Both the position numbers and the translations under genes were made by a program. Positions 33,542 through 40,586 of a DNA stretch of 64,000 nucleotides are shown in pieces. This DNA is from a virus. Below the pieces are notes generated by a model. It was not told the DNA's origin, made no database searches, and saw only the letters and a list, made by a program, of their open reading frames with translations. Positions within the stretch are counted from its first letter, which is position 1. Each line of letters begins with the position of its first letter. The stretch spans positions 18,085-82,084 of IMG/VR virus record IMGVR_UViG_3300020471_000623. One strand, 5' to 3'.

Positions 33542-33570
33542 TTGACTCTTGGTTTACAAGAGTCTATAAT
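33542..33570 (+). promoter_or_regulatory. Early-type promoter with perfect 8-base dyad in spacer
   Basis: TTGACT (33542-33547), 17-base spacer, TATAAT (33565-33570). GACTCTTG (33544-33551) and CAAGAGTC (33557-33564) are exact reverse complements around a 5-base centre, so the dyad runs from the -35 to the -10. This is the most symmetric member of the family. Confidence 0.82.
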
Positions 33571-33599
33571 GTGATAGTAAATATAGAAATGGAGATGTT

Positions 33600-33968
33600 A
33601 TGTCAGAGCAACTATTCAAATATGCAGGCTATTCAGTAACAGAGTCAGGCCAGACTAAGGCTAGATTCGGTAATGATATGGTCTCGCGCATAAAAAAACT
33701 TACGGCAAATTCTAATACAAACACTTGGTTTGCAGAACTGCCGGAAGCTATGACCAAGAAGGATGCGTGTAATTACTTACTACAAAACAACGAGGAAATT
33801 GCCTCGAATTTTGAAGTAAAAGATGCGCTACAGAAGGTCGTATATCGTAATGCACCTCGTGTAACGAGAACGGTTAATTTAGGAAACCCTACGGTTTCTT
33901 CAACAACCGTTGTCAACGAGAGTGTGAATTCAACCAATGAAATGGGAGGCCAAGATGGCAACAACTAG
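33600..33968 (+). CDS. Conserved small early phage protein
   Basis: A protein of 122 residues: SEQLFKYAGYSVTESGQTKA, then ARFGNDMVSRIKKLT and a C-terminal Ser/Asn-rich tail. I know similar proteins from marine T4-like phages without function. It is driven by the promoter at 33542 and overlaps the winged-helix-like gene at 33955. Confidence 0.6.
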   Translation: MSEQLFKYAGYSVTESGQTKARFGNDMVSRIKKLTANSNTNTWFAELPEAMTKKDACNYLLQNNEEIASNFEVKDALQKVVYRNAPRVTRTVNLGNPTVSSTTVVNESVNSTNEMGGQDGNN

Positions 33969-34206
33969 AGTAACTCAGGAACAAAAAGTTCTTAACTTTT
34001 TGAATACCGGTGCTTCATTAAGCAATGCTGTGGCAACACACAAGCTTAAAGTAAATAGACTTCCTGCTAAGATTAATGTTCTTAGAGGTAAAGGATATCC
34101 TATTTACACAAACACTAACCAACAAGGTAATGCTACCTACAGGTTAGGAACTCCTAGCAGAGCAATGATCTCAGCAGCTTTTGCAGCTGGTGTATCTTTT
34201 AGCTAA
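33955..34206 (+). CDS. Helix-turn-helix-like small protein
   Basis: A protein of 83 residues from ATG 33955: TQEQKVLNFLNTGASLSNAV, then LPAKINVLRGKGYPIYTN and NATYRLGTPS fit a winged-helix DNA-binding fold (helix-helix-helix-wing). It could be a regulator of the phage or of the host. It is followed by the strong terminator at 34217. Confidence 0.65.
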   Translation: MATTRVTQEQKVLNFLNTGASLSNAVATHKLKVNRLPAKINVLRGKGYPIYTNTNQQGNATYRLGTPSRAMISAAFAAGVSFS

Positions 34207-34216
34207 ACTGCTAGTC

Positions 34217-34266
34217 AACCAAGGGATATTGCTATCATAAGAACCATATCCCTTGGTTTATTTTTA
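34217..34266 (+). terminator. Strong intrinsic terminator
   Basis: AACCAAGGGATAT (34217-34229) and ATATCCCTTGGTT (34246-34258) are perfect 13-base arms with a 16-base loop, followed by TATTTTTAT. This closes the early unit at 33-34 kb before late genes begin. Confidence 0.9.
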
Positions 34267-34272
34267 TATACA

Positions 34273-34280
34273 TATAAATA
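34273..34280 (+). promoter_or_regulatory. Late promoter box
   Basis: TATAAATA, exact T4-type late box, 22 bases before the ATG at 34303 and directly after the terminator. A clean start for a late unit. Confidence 0.75.
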
Positions 34281-34302
34281 AAAGAACAAACACAGGAACA
34301 CA

Positions 34303-34545
34303 ATGACCAATCCATTAGGTAAAGAATTACTAGAAGCCCTGGAGGCCAAATATAGGGGCGACATAGCTACAGCGGTAGCCAACATAAGAGTTTACATAGA
34401 AAATCCAGCTGGAATAGGCGAACACCCAGACGTAGTTCAAGCAATGGATACACAGATAGAGATTATAGCATCAGCACAAGAAAAATTAGATATCTTATTA
34501 AGTAGAAGATATAATTTTAGCGGAGCGAGGACTCCCGTTGAATAA
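34303..34545 (+). CDS. Hypothetical late protein
   Basis: A protein of 80 residues, helical, beginning MTNPLGKELLEALEAKYRGD. It follows a consensus late box. It has no recognisable domain. Small helical late proteins of this type can be virion or assembly factors; this is unproven. Its end overlaps the next gene by eight bases. Confidence 0.6.
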   Translation: MTNPLGKELLEALEAKYRGDIATAVANIRVYIENPAGIGEHPDVVQAMDTQIEIIASAQEKLDILLSRRYNFSGARTPVE

Positions 34546-34759
34546 GGTGACTTGCTTTGGAGACGAATTTATAGGCGCAGAAGTATCTCAGACAGGAGAT
34601 AATATGCACACGGTTAATTATATAAGAGAAGGTGAGATAATCTTTTCTAATTATGTTTTTAATGATAACTTGGAATCAGGGAGACTTGATTCTATTGAAA
34701 TGGCAACTAAATTTGTTGAGAGTGAGAAACTAAAGAATGGCAAACAATGTTTACAGTAA
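34538..34759 (+). CDS. Hypothetical protein
   Basis: A protein of 73 residues from TTG 34538 (GCGAGGA site), beta-rich: KVTCFGDEFIGAEV and NYIREGEIIFSNYVF. The start is uncertain because of the TTG. It overlaps both neighbours, which argues for being translated. No family is recognised. Confidence 0.5.
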   Translation: MNKVTCFGDEFIGAEVSQTGDNMHTVNYIREGEIIFSNYVFNDNLESGRLDSIEMATKFVESEKLKNGKQCLQ

Positions 34760-35234
34760 AATAATATTACAAGATGCTAATATAGATGCTGAAAAAGCTT
34801 TTGTAGAAGTATTTAATTATTTAGAAGACAACGGTGAAAAAGGTCTAGAATATTCTCATATTCTTCCTGAAACAGAAATAATGGACAACTCATATTATGA
34901 TGAGAACATTGGTCCTAGATTTGCAAACATCACAAAGTATATGGGAACAGAAGTAGAAATAACTTCTGGTTGGATGTCGCCTCACATATTTTTTGAAATA
35001 CTAGGAGAACATCTATCCTCATATGACCCTGATGTAAAACTAACTATGCAATATATAGATGAATATTATGTATTTGCAGGAGTTTATACATGGTTTGATG
35101 GTATGGAACAAAAAGAAGAATCAGGTGGTTGGTTTAGAGAACAACACGAAGAGATAGGAGGCAATCCTAGTGACTTGCCAGATTTTATATATGACACAAT
35201 AGATGAATGGGTAGAAGATGAAATTAGATTATAA
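34737..35234 (+). CDS. Hypothetical phage protein
   Basis: A protein of 165 residues, acidic, Trp/Tyr-rich (TSGWMSPHIFFEIL, YTWFDGMEQKEESGGWFREQ). The style recalls small phage proteins with an API92-like fold, but the similarity is weak. It overlaps the cytidylyltransferase-like gene by 17 bases. Confidence 0.5.
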   Translation: MANNVYSKIILQDANIDAEKAFVEVFNYLEDNGEKGLEYSHILPETEIMDNSYYDENIGPRFANITKYMGTEVEITSGWMSPHIFFEILGEHLSSYDPDVKLTMQYIDEYYVFAGVYTWFDGMEQKEESGGWFREQHEEIGGNPSDLPDFIYDTIDEWVEDEIRL

Positions 35235-35658
35235 AGACGTAGGTAAAATAGGTATAACTTGTTCTACATTTGATTTACTACATGCAGGACATGTTGTAAT
35301 GTTAGAAGAAGCTAAACGTCATTGTGATTATCTAATAGCAGCCCTACAAGTAGACCCTACACAAGACAGAAAAGAAAAGAACAAACCTATACAAAGTGTC
35401 GTAGAAAGACAAATACAACTAGCAGCAGTTAGATTTGTAGATGAGATTGTAGTATATAACACAGAAAAAGAATTAGATGATATATTTTTAACCTTGCCTA
35501 TTAATGTTAGGATTATAGGAGAAGAATATAAGGACAAAGATTTTACGGCAAAGAAAATTTGCTATAAAAGAAAGATAGAGATAATCTATAACAAGCGAGA
35601 TCATTCTTTCAGTAGCACTGATCTTAAAAAACGAACTAAAATTATGGAGATAAAATGA
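35218..35658 (+). CDS. Cytidylyltransferase-like nucleotidyltransferase
   Basis: A protein of 146 residues with the HxGH motif in FDLLHAGHVVML near residues 18-29 and RDHSFSSTDLKKR near the end, matching the RTxGISTT-like motif. It resembles glycerol-3-phosphate cytidylyltransferase (TagD) and would make a CDP-activated alcohol or sugar. Together with the glycosyltransferase at 36101 it points to glycan synthesis or modification. Confidence 0.8.
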   Translation: MKLDYKDVGKIGITCSTFDLLHAGHVVMLEEAKRHCDYLIAALQVDPTQDRKEKNKPIQSVVERQIQLAAVRFVDEIVVYNTEKELDDIFLTLPINVRIIGEEYKDKDFTAKKICYKRKIEIIYNKRDHSFSSTDLKKRTKIMEIK

Positions 35659-35849
35659 AAACAAATGCAGTTCAAAGAATAGTAAATTGTCTAAAGGCAG
35701 AGAAGAAAGCATTACATGGTGAATTCAAAGCCTATTGGAAAAAGACTGCTCAGGACATCGCTACAAAAAACAATATAGATATAGCAGATGTAAAAGAAAA
35801 CTTGGAGCTTTATGATGCAAGAAATTATCAAAGTGGTAGCTACCACTAA
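35655..35849 (+). CDS. Small hypothetical protein
   Basis: A protein of 64 residues, Lys-rich and helical (RIVNCLKAEKKALHGEFKAY). Its ATG overlaps the previous stop, its end overlaps the next start. No family is recognised. Confidence 0.5.
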   Translation: MKTNAVQRIVNCLKAEKKALHGEFKAYWKKTAQDIATKNNIDIADVKENLELYDARNYQSGSYH

Positions 35850-36147
35850 CATTTGGCAGAACTTCGGCGAAGTAAAAGAATATCCTATGTGGAGATCACA
35901 AGGAAGCGCTGAATATATTATAGGCTATTGCAAAGAGTTACCTTCTCATACTGAAGTAGGAGAAATGATTACAAAACTACAACATATATTAGAAGGCAAA
36001 GTAACAGACAATGTAATAGAAATATTCTCAGGTTATGAGATATATGAAAAAGACAAACTAACACATAATGAATATTTCCAACTTAATCAAGGAGGGTCAA
36101 TTGACTTCCCAGCAGAAGACATCACGAAAATCAAAGTCGAAGAATAG
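35812..36147 (+). CDS. Hypothetical protein
   Basis: A protein of 111 residues with two adjacent ATGs at 35812 and 35815. It begins QEIIKVVATTNIWQNFGEV and looks like a mixed alpha/beta protein. The following glycosyltransferase overlaps its last 47 bases. No family is recognised. Confidence 0.5.
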   Translation: MMQEIIKVVATTNIWQNFGEVKEYPMWRSQGSAEYIIGYCKELPSHTEVGEMITKLQHILEGKVTDNVIEIFSGYEIYEKDKLTHNEYFQLNQGGSIDFPAEDITKIKVEE

Positions 36148-36898
36148 ATTTACTGTAGGCTTCACATACTTTGATGAGCCACATATACTCAAACAACAAT
36201 TTGAGATATGGAAAATGTGGCCTAAAGATGTTGAAATTATATTAGTTGATGATGGGAGTGAACATTCACCTGCCAAAGATGTTATTGAAGAGGCAGGATT
36301 CAAGATGGAAGATTGGAATGCAGACTTTAGATTATTTAGAGTCACAAGGAATTTAGGATTCAATTCACATGGTTGTAGAAATCTAATAGCAAAATATGCT
36401 GAGACAGATACTATTGCCTTTTTGGATATGGATTGTAGAATACATGAAGGAGACATTGCACTCTTAAAACAAATGATATTCAATCCTGAAAAGATATATT
36501 TACATAGACTGTATATGTATCAAGATCAAAAGTTATCTACTGCTCCAGGGCATAGAAACTGTTTTATAATTAACAAAGAACTATATTGGGCTGCTGGTGG
36601 TTATGATGAGTCCTTCACAGGATATCATTATGGCGATTGGGAGTTTCATGAAAGAGTAGAAAAACTACAGGAGGAAAGAGGGACTTCTCCTACATGGGAA
36701 ACGACTGGCATCACGGTTACCTGCACAAGAAAAGGCAGACATGGCTCTGTTAGACACGATGAGAATCTAACATTAGGTAGAACTACACATTATATTGATG
36801 ATGAGTTATTCTATACAGATAAAACAGAGGGTCAAGTTAAAAAATTACGAGGAACCAAGAAGCAAGTTATAGACTTTCCATTTATTGAAGTCTTATAA
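36101..36898 (+). CDS. GT-A (family 2-like) glycosyltransferase
   Basis: A protein of 265 residues from TTG 36101, chosen because AAGGAGGG sits five bases upstream; an ATG at 36068 would add 11 residues. DVEIILVDDGSEHS near residue 40 is the nucleotide-binding strand, IAFLDMDCRIHEGD near 95 the metal-binding DxD, and GGYDESFTGYHYGDWEFHER the family GYDE/WE motif. It would transfer a sugar to a phage or host component. The acceptor is unknown. Confidence 0.82.
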   Translation: MTSQQKTSRKSKSKNRFTVGFTYFDEPHILKQQFEIWKMWPKDVEIILVDDGSEHSPAKDVIEEAGFKMEDWNADFRLFRVTRNLGFNSHGCRNLIAKYAETDTIAFLDMDCRIHEGDIALLKQMIFNPEKIYLHRLYMYQDQKLSTAPGHRNCFIINKELYWAAGGYDESFTGYHYGDWEFHERVEKLQEERGTSPTWETTGITVTCTRKGRHGSVRHDENLTLGRTTHYIDDELFYTDKTEGQVKKLRGTKKQVIDFPFIEVL

Positions 36899-36901
36899 AT
36901 A
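36894..36901 (+). promoter_or_regulatory. Late promoter box close to start codon
   Basis: TATAAATA overlaps the glycosyltransferase stop and ends six bases before the ATG at 36908. Transcription would start at about the ATG, giving a leaderless or nearly leaderless message. Confidence 0.6.
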
Positions 36902-36907
36902 CTGCTT

Positions 36908-38065
36908 ATGAGGTTTACAGAATTTTTAACAGAACAATCCGAGGAAGATAAACTCAAACATTTAGAACATGTTGAGGACCACGTCATCCATTCAGGACAT
37001 AAAGGTTTTGGACACGCATTTCATACATTAAATGACGTGCATAATAACCTACAAGGCAAAGGTGGCAAAGATACACAGGTAACAATGAAATATGATGGCA
37101 GTCCTGCCGTTGTATTTGGTAAGCATCCTGAAAATGGTAAGTTCTTTGTAGCATCTAAGTCAGCATTCAATAAAAATCCTAAGATAAATCATACACACGA
37201 AGATATACAAAAGAATCACGGACATGCTCCTGGACTTGTTCAGAAGTTAAGTGCAGCATTAGATCACGCACATAAAATAGAGCCTGATGGAATCTATCAG
37301 GCGGACATAATGCACGCAGGAGATGTTAAGAAGAAAGGCAACAGAGTAGAATTTACTCCTAACACTATTACATATCACGCACCACATGATTCAGATCATG
37401 GTAAAGCAGCAGCTAATTCTAAACTAGGATTAGCAGTTCATACAAAGTATGAAGGCAAAAATATAGCAGATTTAAAGGCTGTTCATGGTGCAGTAGATAT
37501 GAAAAACTTTAAACAACATAAAGACGTCCATATGATGGACGCTAATCACGATACAAGCACTCATAGATACTCTATGGAAGACAGACAAAAGGTGCAACAC
37601 CACTTGGACCAAGCAGTGGCACACTTCAAAAATACACCAAGAGAGCACCACGATACTGTGGCAAAACACGCAGTAGCAAAGAAAACATACATCAATCATA
37701 CTGTAAGAACAGGAGAACCTTATAGTCATGAAGGATTTGTAAAACATGTAACTGCTAGCCACCAAAAGAAAGTAGATAAAGTAAAAACAGACGCAGCTAA
37801 GGCTAGGCATCAAACTACAATGGATAACACATTAGATCATATAAATAAGAACAAAGAACACTTTGAAGGGCCTATGAACATGCACAAACACCTTCAAGCA
37901 GCAAAGAATATTATTACTAATACTTTGTCGCAGAAGTCACAGTATGGACATGAGATAGCAGGCTCTCCTAGTAAACCAGAAGGTTTTGTTGCCATACGAA
38001 ATGGCAGACCTTCTAAATTTGTAGATAGAAAAGAGTTTAGTGCAGCTAACTTTAATAAAGGATAA
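36908..38065 (+). CDS. DUF6267-like protein with nucleotidyltransferase-like motif and capsid-targeting-like N terminus
   Basis: A protein of 385 residues. It begins MRFTEFLTE, like the T4 capsid-targeting sequence and with a gp21-type L-x-E cleavage site. TMKYDGSPAVVFG near residue 60 resembles the KxDG nucleotidylation motif of ligases, and PEGFVAIRNGRPSKF near the end resembles their motifs IV and V. It is rich in His and Lys. I recall such proteins (DUF6267) in marine phages. A ligase-like enzyme packaged in the head is an inference from these motifs. Confidence 0.7.
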   Translation: MRFTEFLTEQSEEDKLKHLEHVEDHVIHSGHKGFGHAFHTLNDVHNNLQGKGGKDTQVTMKYDGSPAVVFGKHPENGKFFVASKSAFNKNPKINHTHEDIQKNHGHAPGLVQKLSAALDHAHKIEPDGIYQADIMHAGDVKKKGNRVEFTPNTITYHAPHDSDHGKAAANSKLGLAVHTKYEGKNIADLKAVHGAVDMKNFKQHKDVHMMDANHDTSTHRYSMEDRQKVQHHLDQAVAHFKNTPREHHDTVAKHAVAKKTYINHTVRTGEPYSHEGFVKHVTASHQKKVDKVKTDAAKARHQTTMDNTLDHINKNKEHFEGPMNMHKHLQAAKNIITNTLSQKSQYGHEIAGSPSKPEGFVAIRNGRPSKFVDRKEFSAANFNKG

Positions 38066-38700
38066 TGGATATTAATATAGAAGTAACAGAAAATGCAATA
38101 GAGTATTTGAAGGGACTATTGGAAACAGTAGACATTCAAGACCCTAAAGGTCCTAAGACTAATATTAAAGTTTTTGTAGAAAACGGTGGGACTCCACATG
38201 CAGAAACAATGCTAACGTATTGTAAAGAGTCAGAGAAAGGCGATTCAGAGGTAATAAACTTTGAACCTTTTGATCTGTATGTAGATAAAAACAGTATAAA
38301 ATTTTTAGAAGACGCTAAAGTAGACCATAACAAGGATACTTTTGGAGGACAATTAACTATAAAGGCACCTAATTCTAAGGTATCTAAATTAGATGAAAAT
38401 TCTACTTTAGAAGAGAAAGTTAATTATTATCTGTTCAATGATGTAGCTCCTATGTTAGCACAACATGGTGGTAATGTAAGACTACATAAAATTACAGAAG
38501 ATAATATGGCAGTATTAGAATTTGGTGGGGGTTGTCAAGGGTGTAGTGCAGTAGATATGACACTTACTCATGGCATAGAACAAATAATTTTACAGAACGT
38601 TCCTGAGATAAAAGGCATAATGGATATGACAGATCATAGTCTAGCACAGAATGCTTATTATAAGGACGAATCTGAAGCACAAGCATACGGAGGCTTTTAA
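38065..38700 (+). CDS. nfuA: NfuA-like iron-sulfur scaffold/carrier protein
   Basis: A protein of 211 residues. The N-terminal half is a degenerate A-type (IscA-like) domain. The C-terminal NifU domain has VRLHKITEDNMAVLEFGGG, then CQGCSAVDMTLTHGIEQ with the cluster-binding CxxC (about Cys156 and Cys159) and VPEIKGIMDMTDHSLAQN. It carries 4Fe-4S clusters to target proteins. For a phage this suggests supply of clusters to its radical SAM enzymes, ferredoxin and other proteins. The stop overlaps the ATG of a Cys-rich peptide. Confidence 0.88.
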   Translation: MDINIEVTENAIEYLKGLLETVDIQDPKGPKTNIKVFVENGGTPHAETMLTYCKESEKGDSEVINFEPFDLYVDKNSIKFLEDAKVDHNKDTFGGQLTIKAPNSKVSKLDENSTLEEKVNYYLFNDVAPMLAQHGGNVRLHKITEDNMAVLEFGGGCQGCSAVDMTLTHGIEQIILQNVPEIKGIMDMTDHSLAQNAYYKDESEAQAYGGF

Positions 38701-38753
38701 TGCAAAAGAAATGCAAATGTTGTGAATGCTGTTCTTGCACTTGTTGCGGGTAA
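38700..38753 (+). CDS. Cys-rich micropeptide, 17 residues
   Basis: A frame of 17 codons whose ATG overlaps the nfuA stop (TAATG): MQKKCKCCECCSCTCCG, with eight Cys. Cys-x-Cys-Cys spacing is like metallothionein. It would be made by translational coupling with nfuA, and could bind zinc, copper or an iron-sulfur cluster. Whether it is translated is unproven, but a chance frame with eight Cys codons in 17 at this place is unlikely. Confidence 0.55.
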   Translation: MQKKCKCCECCSCTCCG

Positions 38754-38757
38754 TTAA

Positions 38758-39624
38758 ATGGCAGACGAACAAGAAAAACATATAGTATTTTCATATGGAC
38801 GTATGAATCCGCCTACTGCTGGACATAGCAAAGTCGTAGATAAAGTTAAGTCACATGCAGAAAAAATAGGTGCTAATCATGCTGTCATTGTTAGTCATTC
38901 ACAAAACAGTAAAACAGACCCTTTACATCATGAGCACAAAAAAGAATATCTAAGACATATTCATCCAGATGTAAACTTTGAACATTCTACAAAAGAACAC
39001 CCACACTTCTTAGCACAACTTAAAAAGTTTAATCAAGAAGGACATTCACACGCAACTATGGTTGTAGGTAGTGATAGAGTAAAACAATTCAAGTCGTTGG
39101 CACATAAATACAACGGTAAAGAGTATAATTATAAAAAGATAAACATACTATCAGCAGGACACAGAGACCCAGATGCTGAGGGTGTTGCAGGTATAAGTGG
39201 AACAAAGATGCGTAATCATGCTAGTGGTAATGATTACAAATCATTTAAGGCAGGACTACATGCCAATCATAGTGATGAACATGCCAGAAAACTATTTAAA
39301 GCAACACGTCAAGGTATGAATCTACAGAAAGAAGAGGTAGGCATGAAAGACTTTAAAACATTCCTTGCAGAAGATATGTCAGGTATGACTGTCGGAGGCG
39401 GACATAAAAGAAGTGTCAAGCAAGGAGCTGGACTTACTAAGAAAGGTGTTGCTAAATATAGGCGACAAAATCCTGGTAGTAAATTACAAACAGCAGTTAC
39501 CACACCACCAAGTAAACTAAAACCTGGCAGTAAAGCTGCCAAAAGACGTAAATCGTTTTGCGCTAGAAGTAGAGGATGGACAGGTGAAAGAGGTAAAGCA
39601 GCAAGACGGAGGTGGAATTGTTAA
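38758..39624 (+). CDS. Nucleotidyltransferase domain fused to late basic (DUF6321-like) domain
   Basis: A protein of 288 residues. The N-terminal domain (1-165) is HxGH-type: SYGRMNPPTAGHSKVVDKV at the start, VVGSDRV and GISGTKMRNH, as in nicotinamide/pantetheine-type adenylyltransferases. At residue 196 (ATG 39343) a second start-like segment MKDFKTFLAE begins, with a GAAGAGG site before it. The rest is very basic and ends RGKAARRRWNC, a C-terminal domain I know from marine phage proteins (DUF6321-like). It may produce two proteins, full length and internal-start, the latter with a capsid-targeting-like N terminus. Confidence 0.75.
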   Translation: MADEQEKHIVFSYGRMNPPTAGHSKVVDKVKSHAEKIGANHAVIVSHSQNSKTDPLHHEHKKEYLRHIHPDVNFEHSTKEHPHFLAQLKKFNQEGHSHATMVVGSDRVKQFKSLAHKYNGKEYNYKKINILSAGHRDPDAEGVAGISGTKMRNHASGNDYKSFKAGLHANHSDEHARKLFKATRQGMNLQKEEVGMKDFKTFLAEDMSGMTVGGGHKRSVKQGAGLTKKGVAKYRRQNPGSKLQTAVTTPPSKLKPGSKAAKRRKSFCARSRGWTGERGKAARRRWNC

Positions 39625-39878
39625 TAGTTTATAGACTAATGTTGTCAGCAGTAACGGCAACATTTGGAACAGCATTTGCAAAGTGGTTTTTCACAACAAA
39701 GATAGGTATATGGGTTCAACAAAAATTTGAACAGTTCATGAATTACCTACAAGAAAAATACGACATTGAATTGGCAAAAAAGGAAGCAGCTTGGAGGAGA
39801 GATTATCCATTATTAGCACAACGTATTGATGGTTTAGAAGAGGATTTAGACGAGCTGTATAAAAAGGTAAATAAATGA
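39612..39878 (+). CDS. Small membrane protein, possible holin
   Basis: A protein of 88 residues from GTG 39612 (or ATG 39639). A hydrophobic N terminus (AVTATFGTAFAKWFFTTKIGIWV) precedes a charged helix (EEDLDELYKKVNK). It is directly upstream of the Rz/Rz1-like spanin genes, so a holin or antiholin is possible, but this is by position only. The start is uncertain. Confidence 0.5.
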   Translation: MELLIVYRLMLSAVTATFGTAFAKWFFTTKIGIWVQQKFEQFMNYLQEKYDIELAKKEAAWRRDYPLLAQRIDGLEEDLDELYKKVNK

Positions 39879-40249
39879 GTAAAATTTTTATAGGAATAAT
39901 ATTTGCTATGCTTTTGGCATTCGGAGGTTATTATTGGATATCAGAAAAGAGAATAGCTACTCTAACTGAGAATAATGCTAAACTAACAATAGCAGCACAA
40001 ACTAATCAAGAAACAATTAATAAGCTGGAAGAGGACAATCAGGCTTATGAAGTAGCTAATAAAGAATTACAATTGAAGTATAGAGAGGCAGAAAAATATG
40101 GTGACGAACTGTCTAAAAAATTAAGAGAACATGATTTAACAAGATTGACTTTGCGTAAGCCTGGTCTAATTGAAAAGAGAGTAAACGATGCAACAAAGAA
40201 AGTATTTGAAGAACTTGAGTCTTCTACTGCTGTTCAGCCTGACAATTAG
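39875..40249 (+). CDS. Rz-like inner-membrane spanin
   Basis: A protein of 124 residues with one N-terminal membrane anchor (FIGIIFAMLLAFGGYYWI), then a long coiled coil (TENNAKLTIAAQTNQETINK to EYGDELSKKL) and a C-terminal HDLTRLTLRKPGLIEKRVND, a segment I know from i-spanin candidates of marine T4-like phages. It would act with the overlapping lipoprotein gene to join the two membranes in lysis. Confidence 0.75.
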   Translation: MSKIFIGIIFAMLLAFGGYYWISEKRIATLTENNAKLTIAAQTNQETINKLEEDNQAYEVANKELQLKYREAEKYGDELSKKLREHDLTRLTLRKPGLIEKRVNDATKKVFEELESSTAVQPDN

Positions 40250-40586
40250 TGGCTGTTCATTAATACCTAAGCAAGTAGAAGTTCAAACAAAATTTATAGA
40301 AAGAAAGATTCCTATTCAGGAACCACCTAAAGGACTTACACTTTACCCTGTTACATTCTATGCAGTAACAGAAGATAACTACAAAGAGTTCGAGGAAAAG
40401 TTTAAAGATAAGAATGAAAACCTAGTCTTTTTTGCGCTATCAGTGCCAGATTATGAGAATATGTCGTTAAATTTAGCAGAAATGAAAAGATATATAGATC
40501 AACAAAAAACTATCATTGTCTACTATGAGAAAAGTATAAATAATGAGTATAAAGCACAAATTGGCGTAGAAGAGGGTAATGAGTAA
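40188..40586 (+). CDS. Rz1-like outer-membrane lipoprotein (o-spanin)
   Basis: A protein of 132 residues overlapping the i-spanin gene by 62 bases in another frame. A lipoprotein signal with a long Leu stretch ends in the lipobox TISGC, so lipidation would occur at about Cys23. The mature part has KFIERKIPIQEPPKGL, a proline-containing start typical of Rz1-like proteins. Overlap with Rz in this arrangement is the classic spanin organisation. Its end overlaps the next gene by eight bases. Confidence 0.75.
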   Translation: MQQRKYLKNLSLLLLFSLTISGCSLIPKQVEVQTKFIERKIPIQEPPKGLTLYPVTFYAVTEDNYKEFEEKFKDKNENLVFFALSVPDYENMSLNLAEMKRYIDQQKTIIVYYEKSINNEYKAQIGVEEGNE

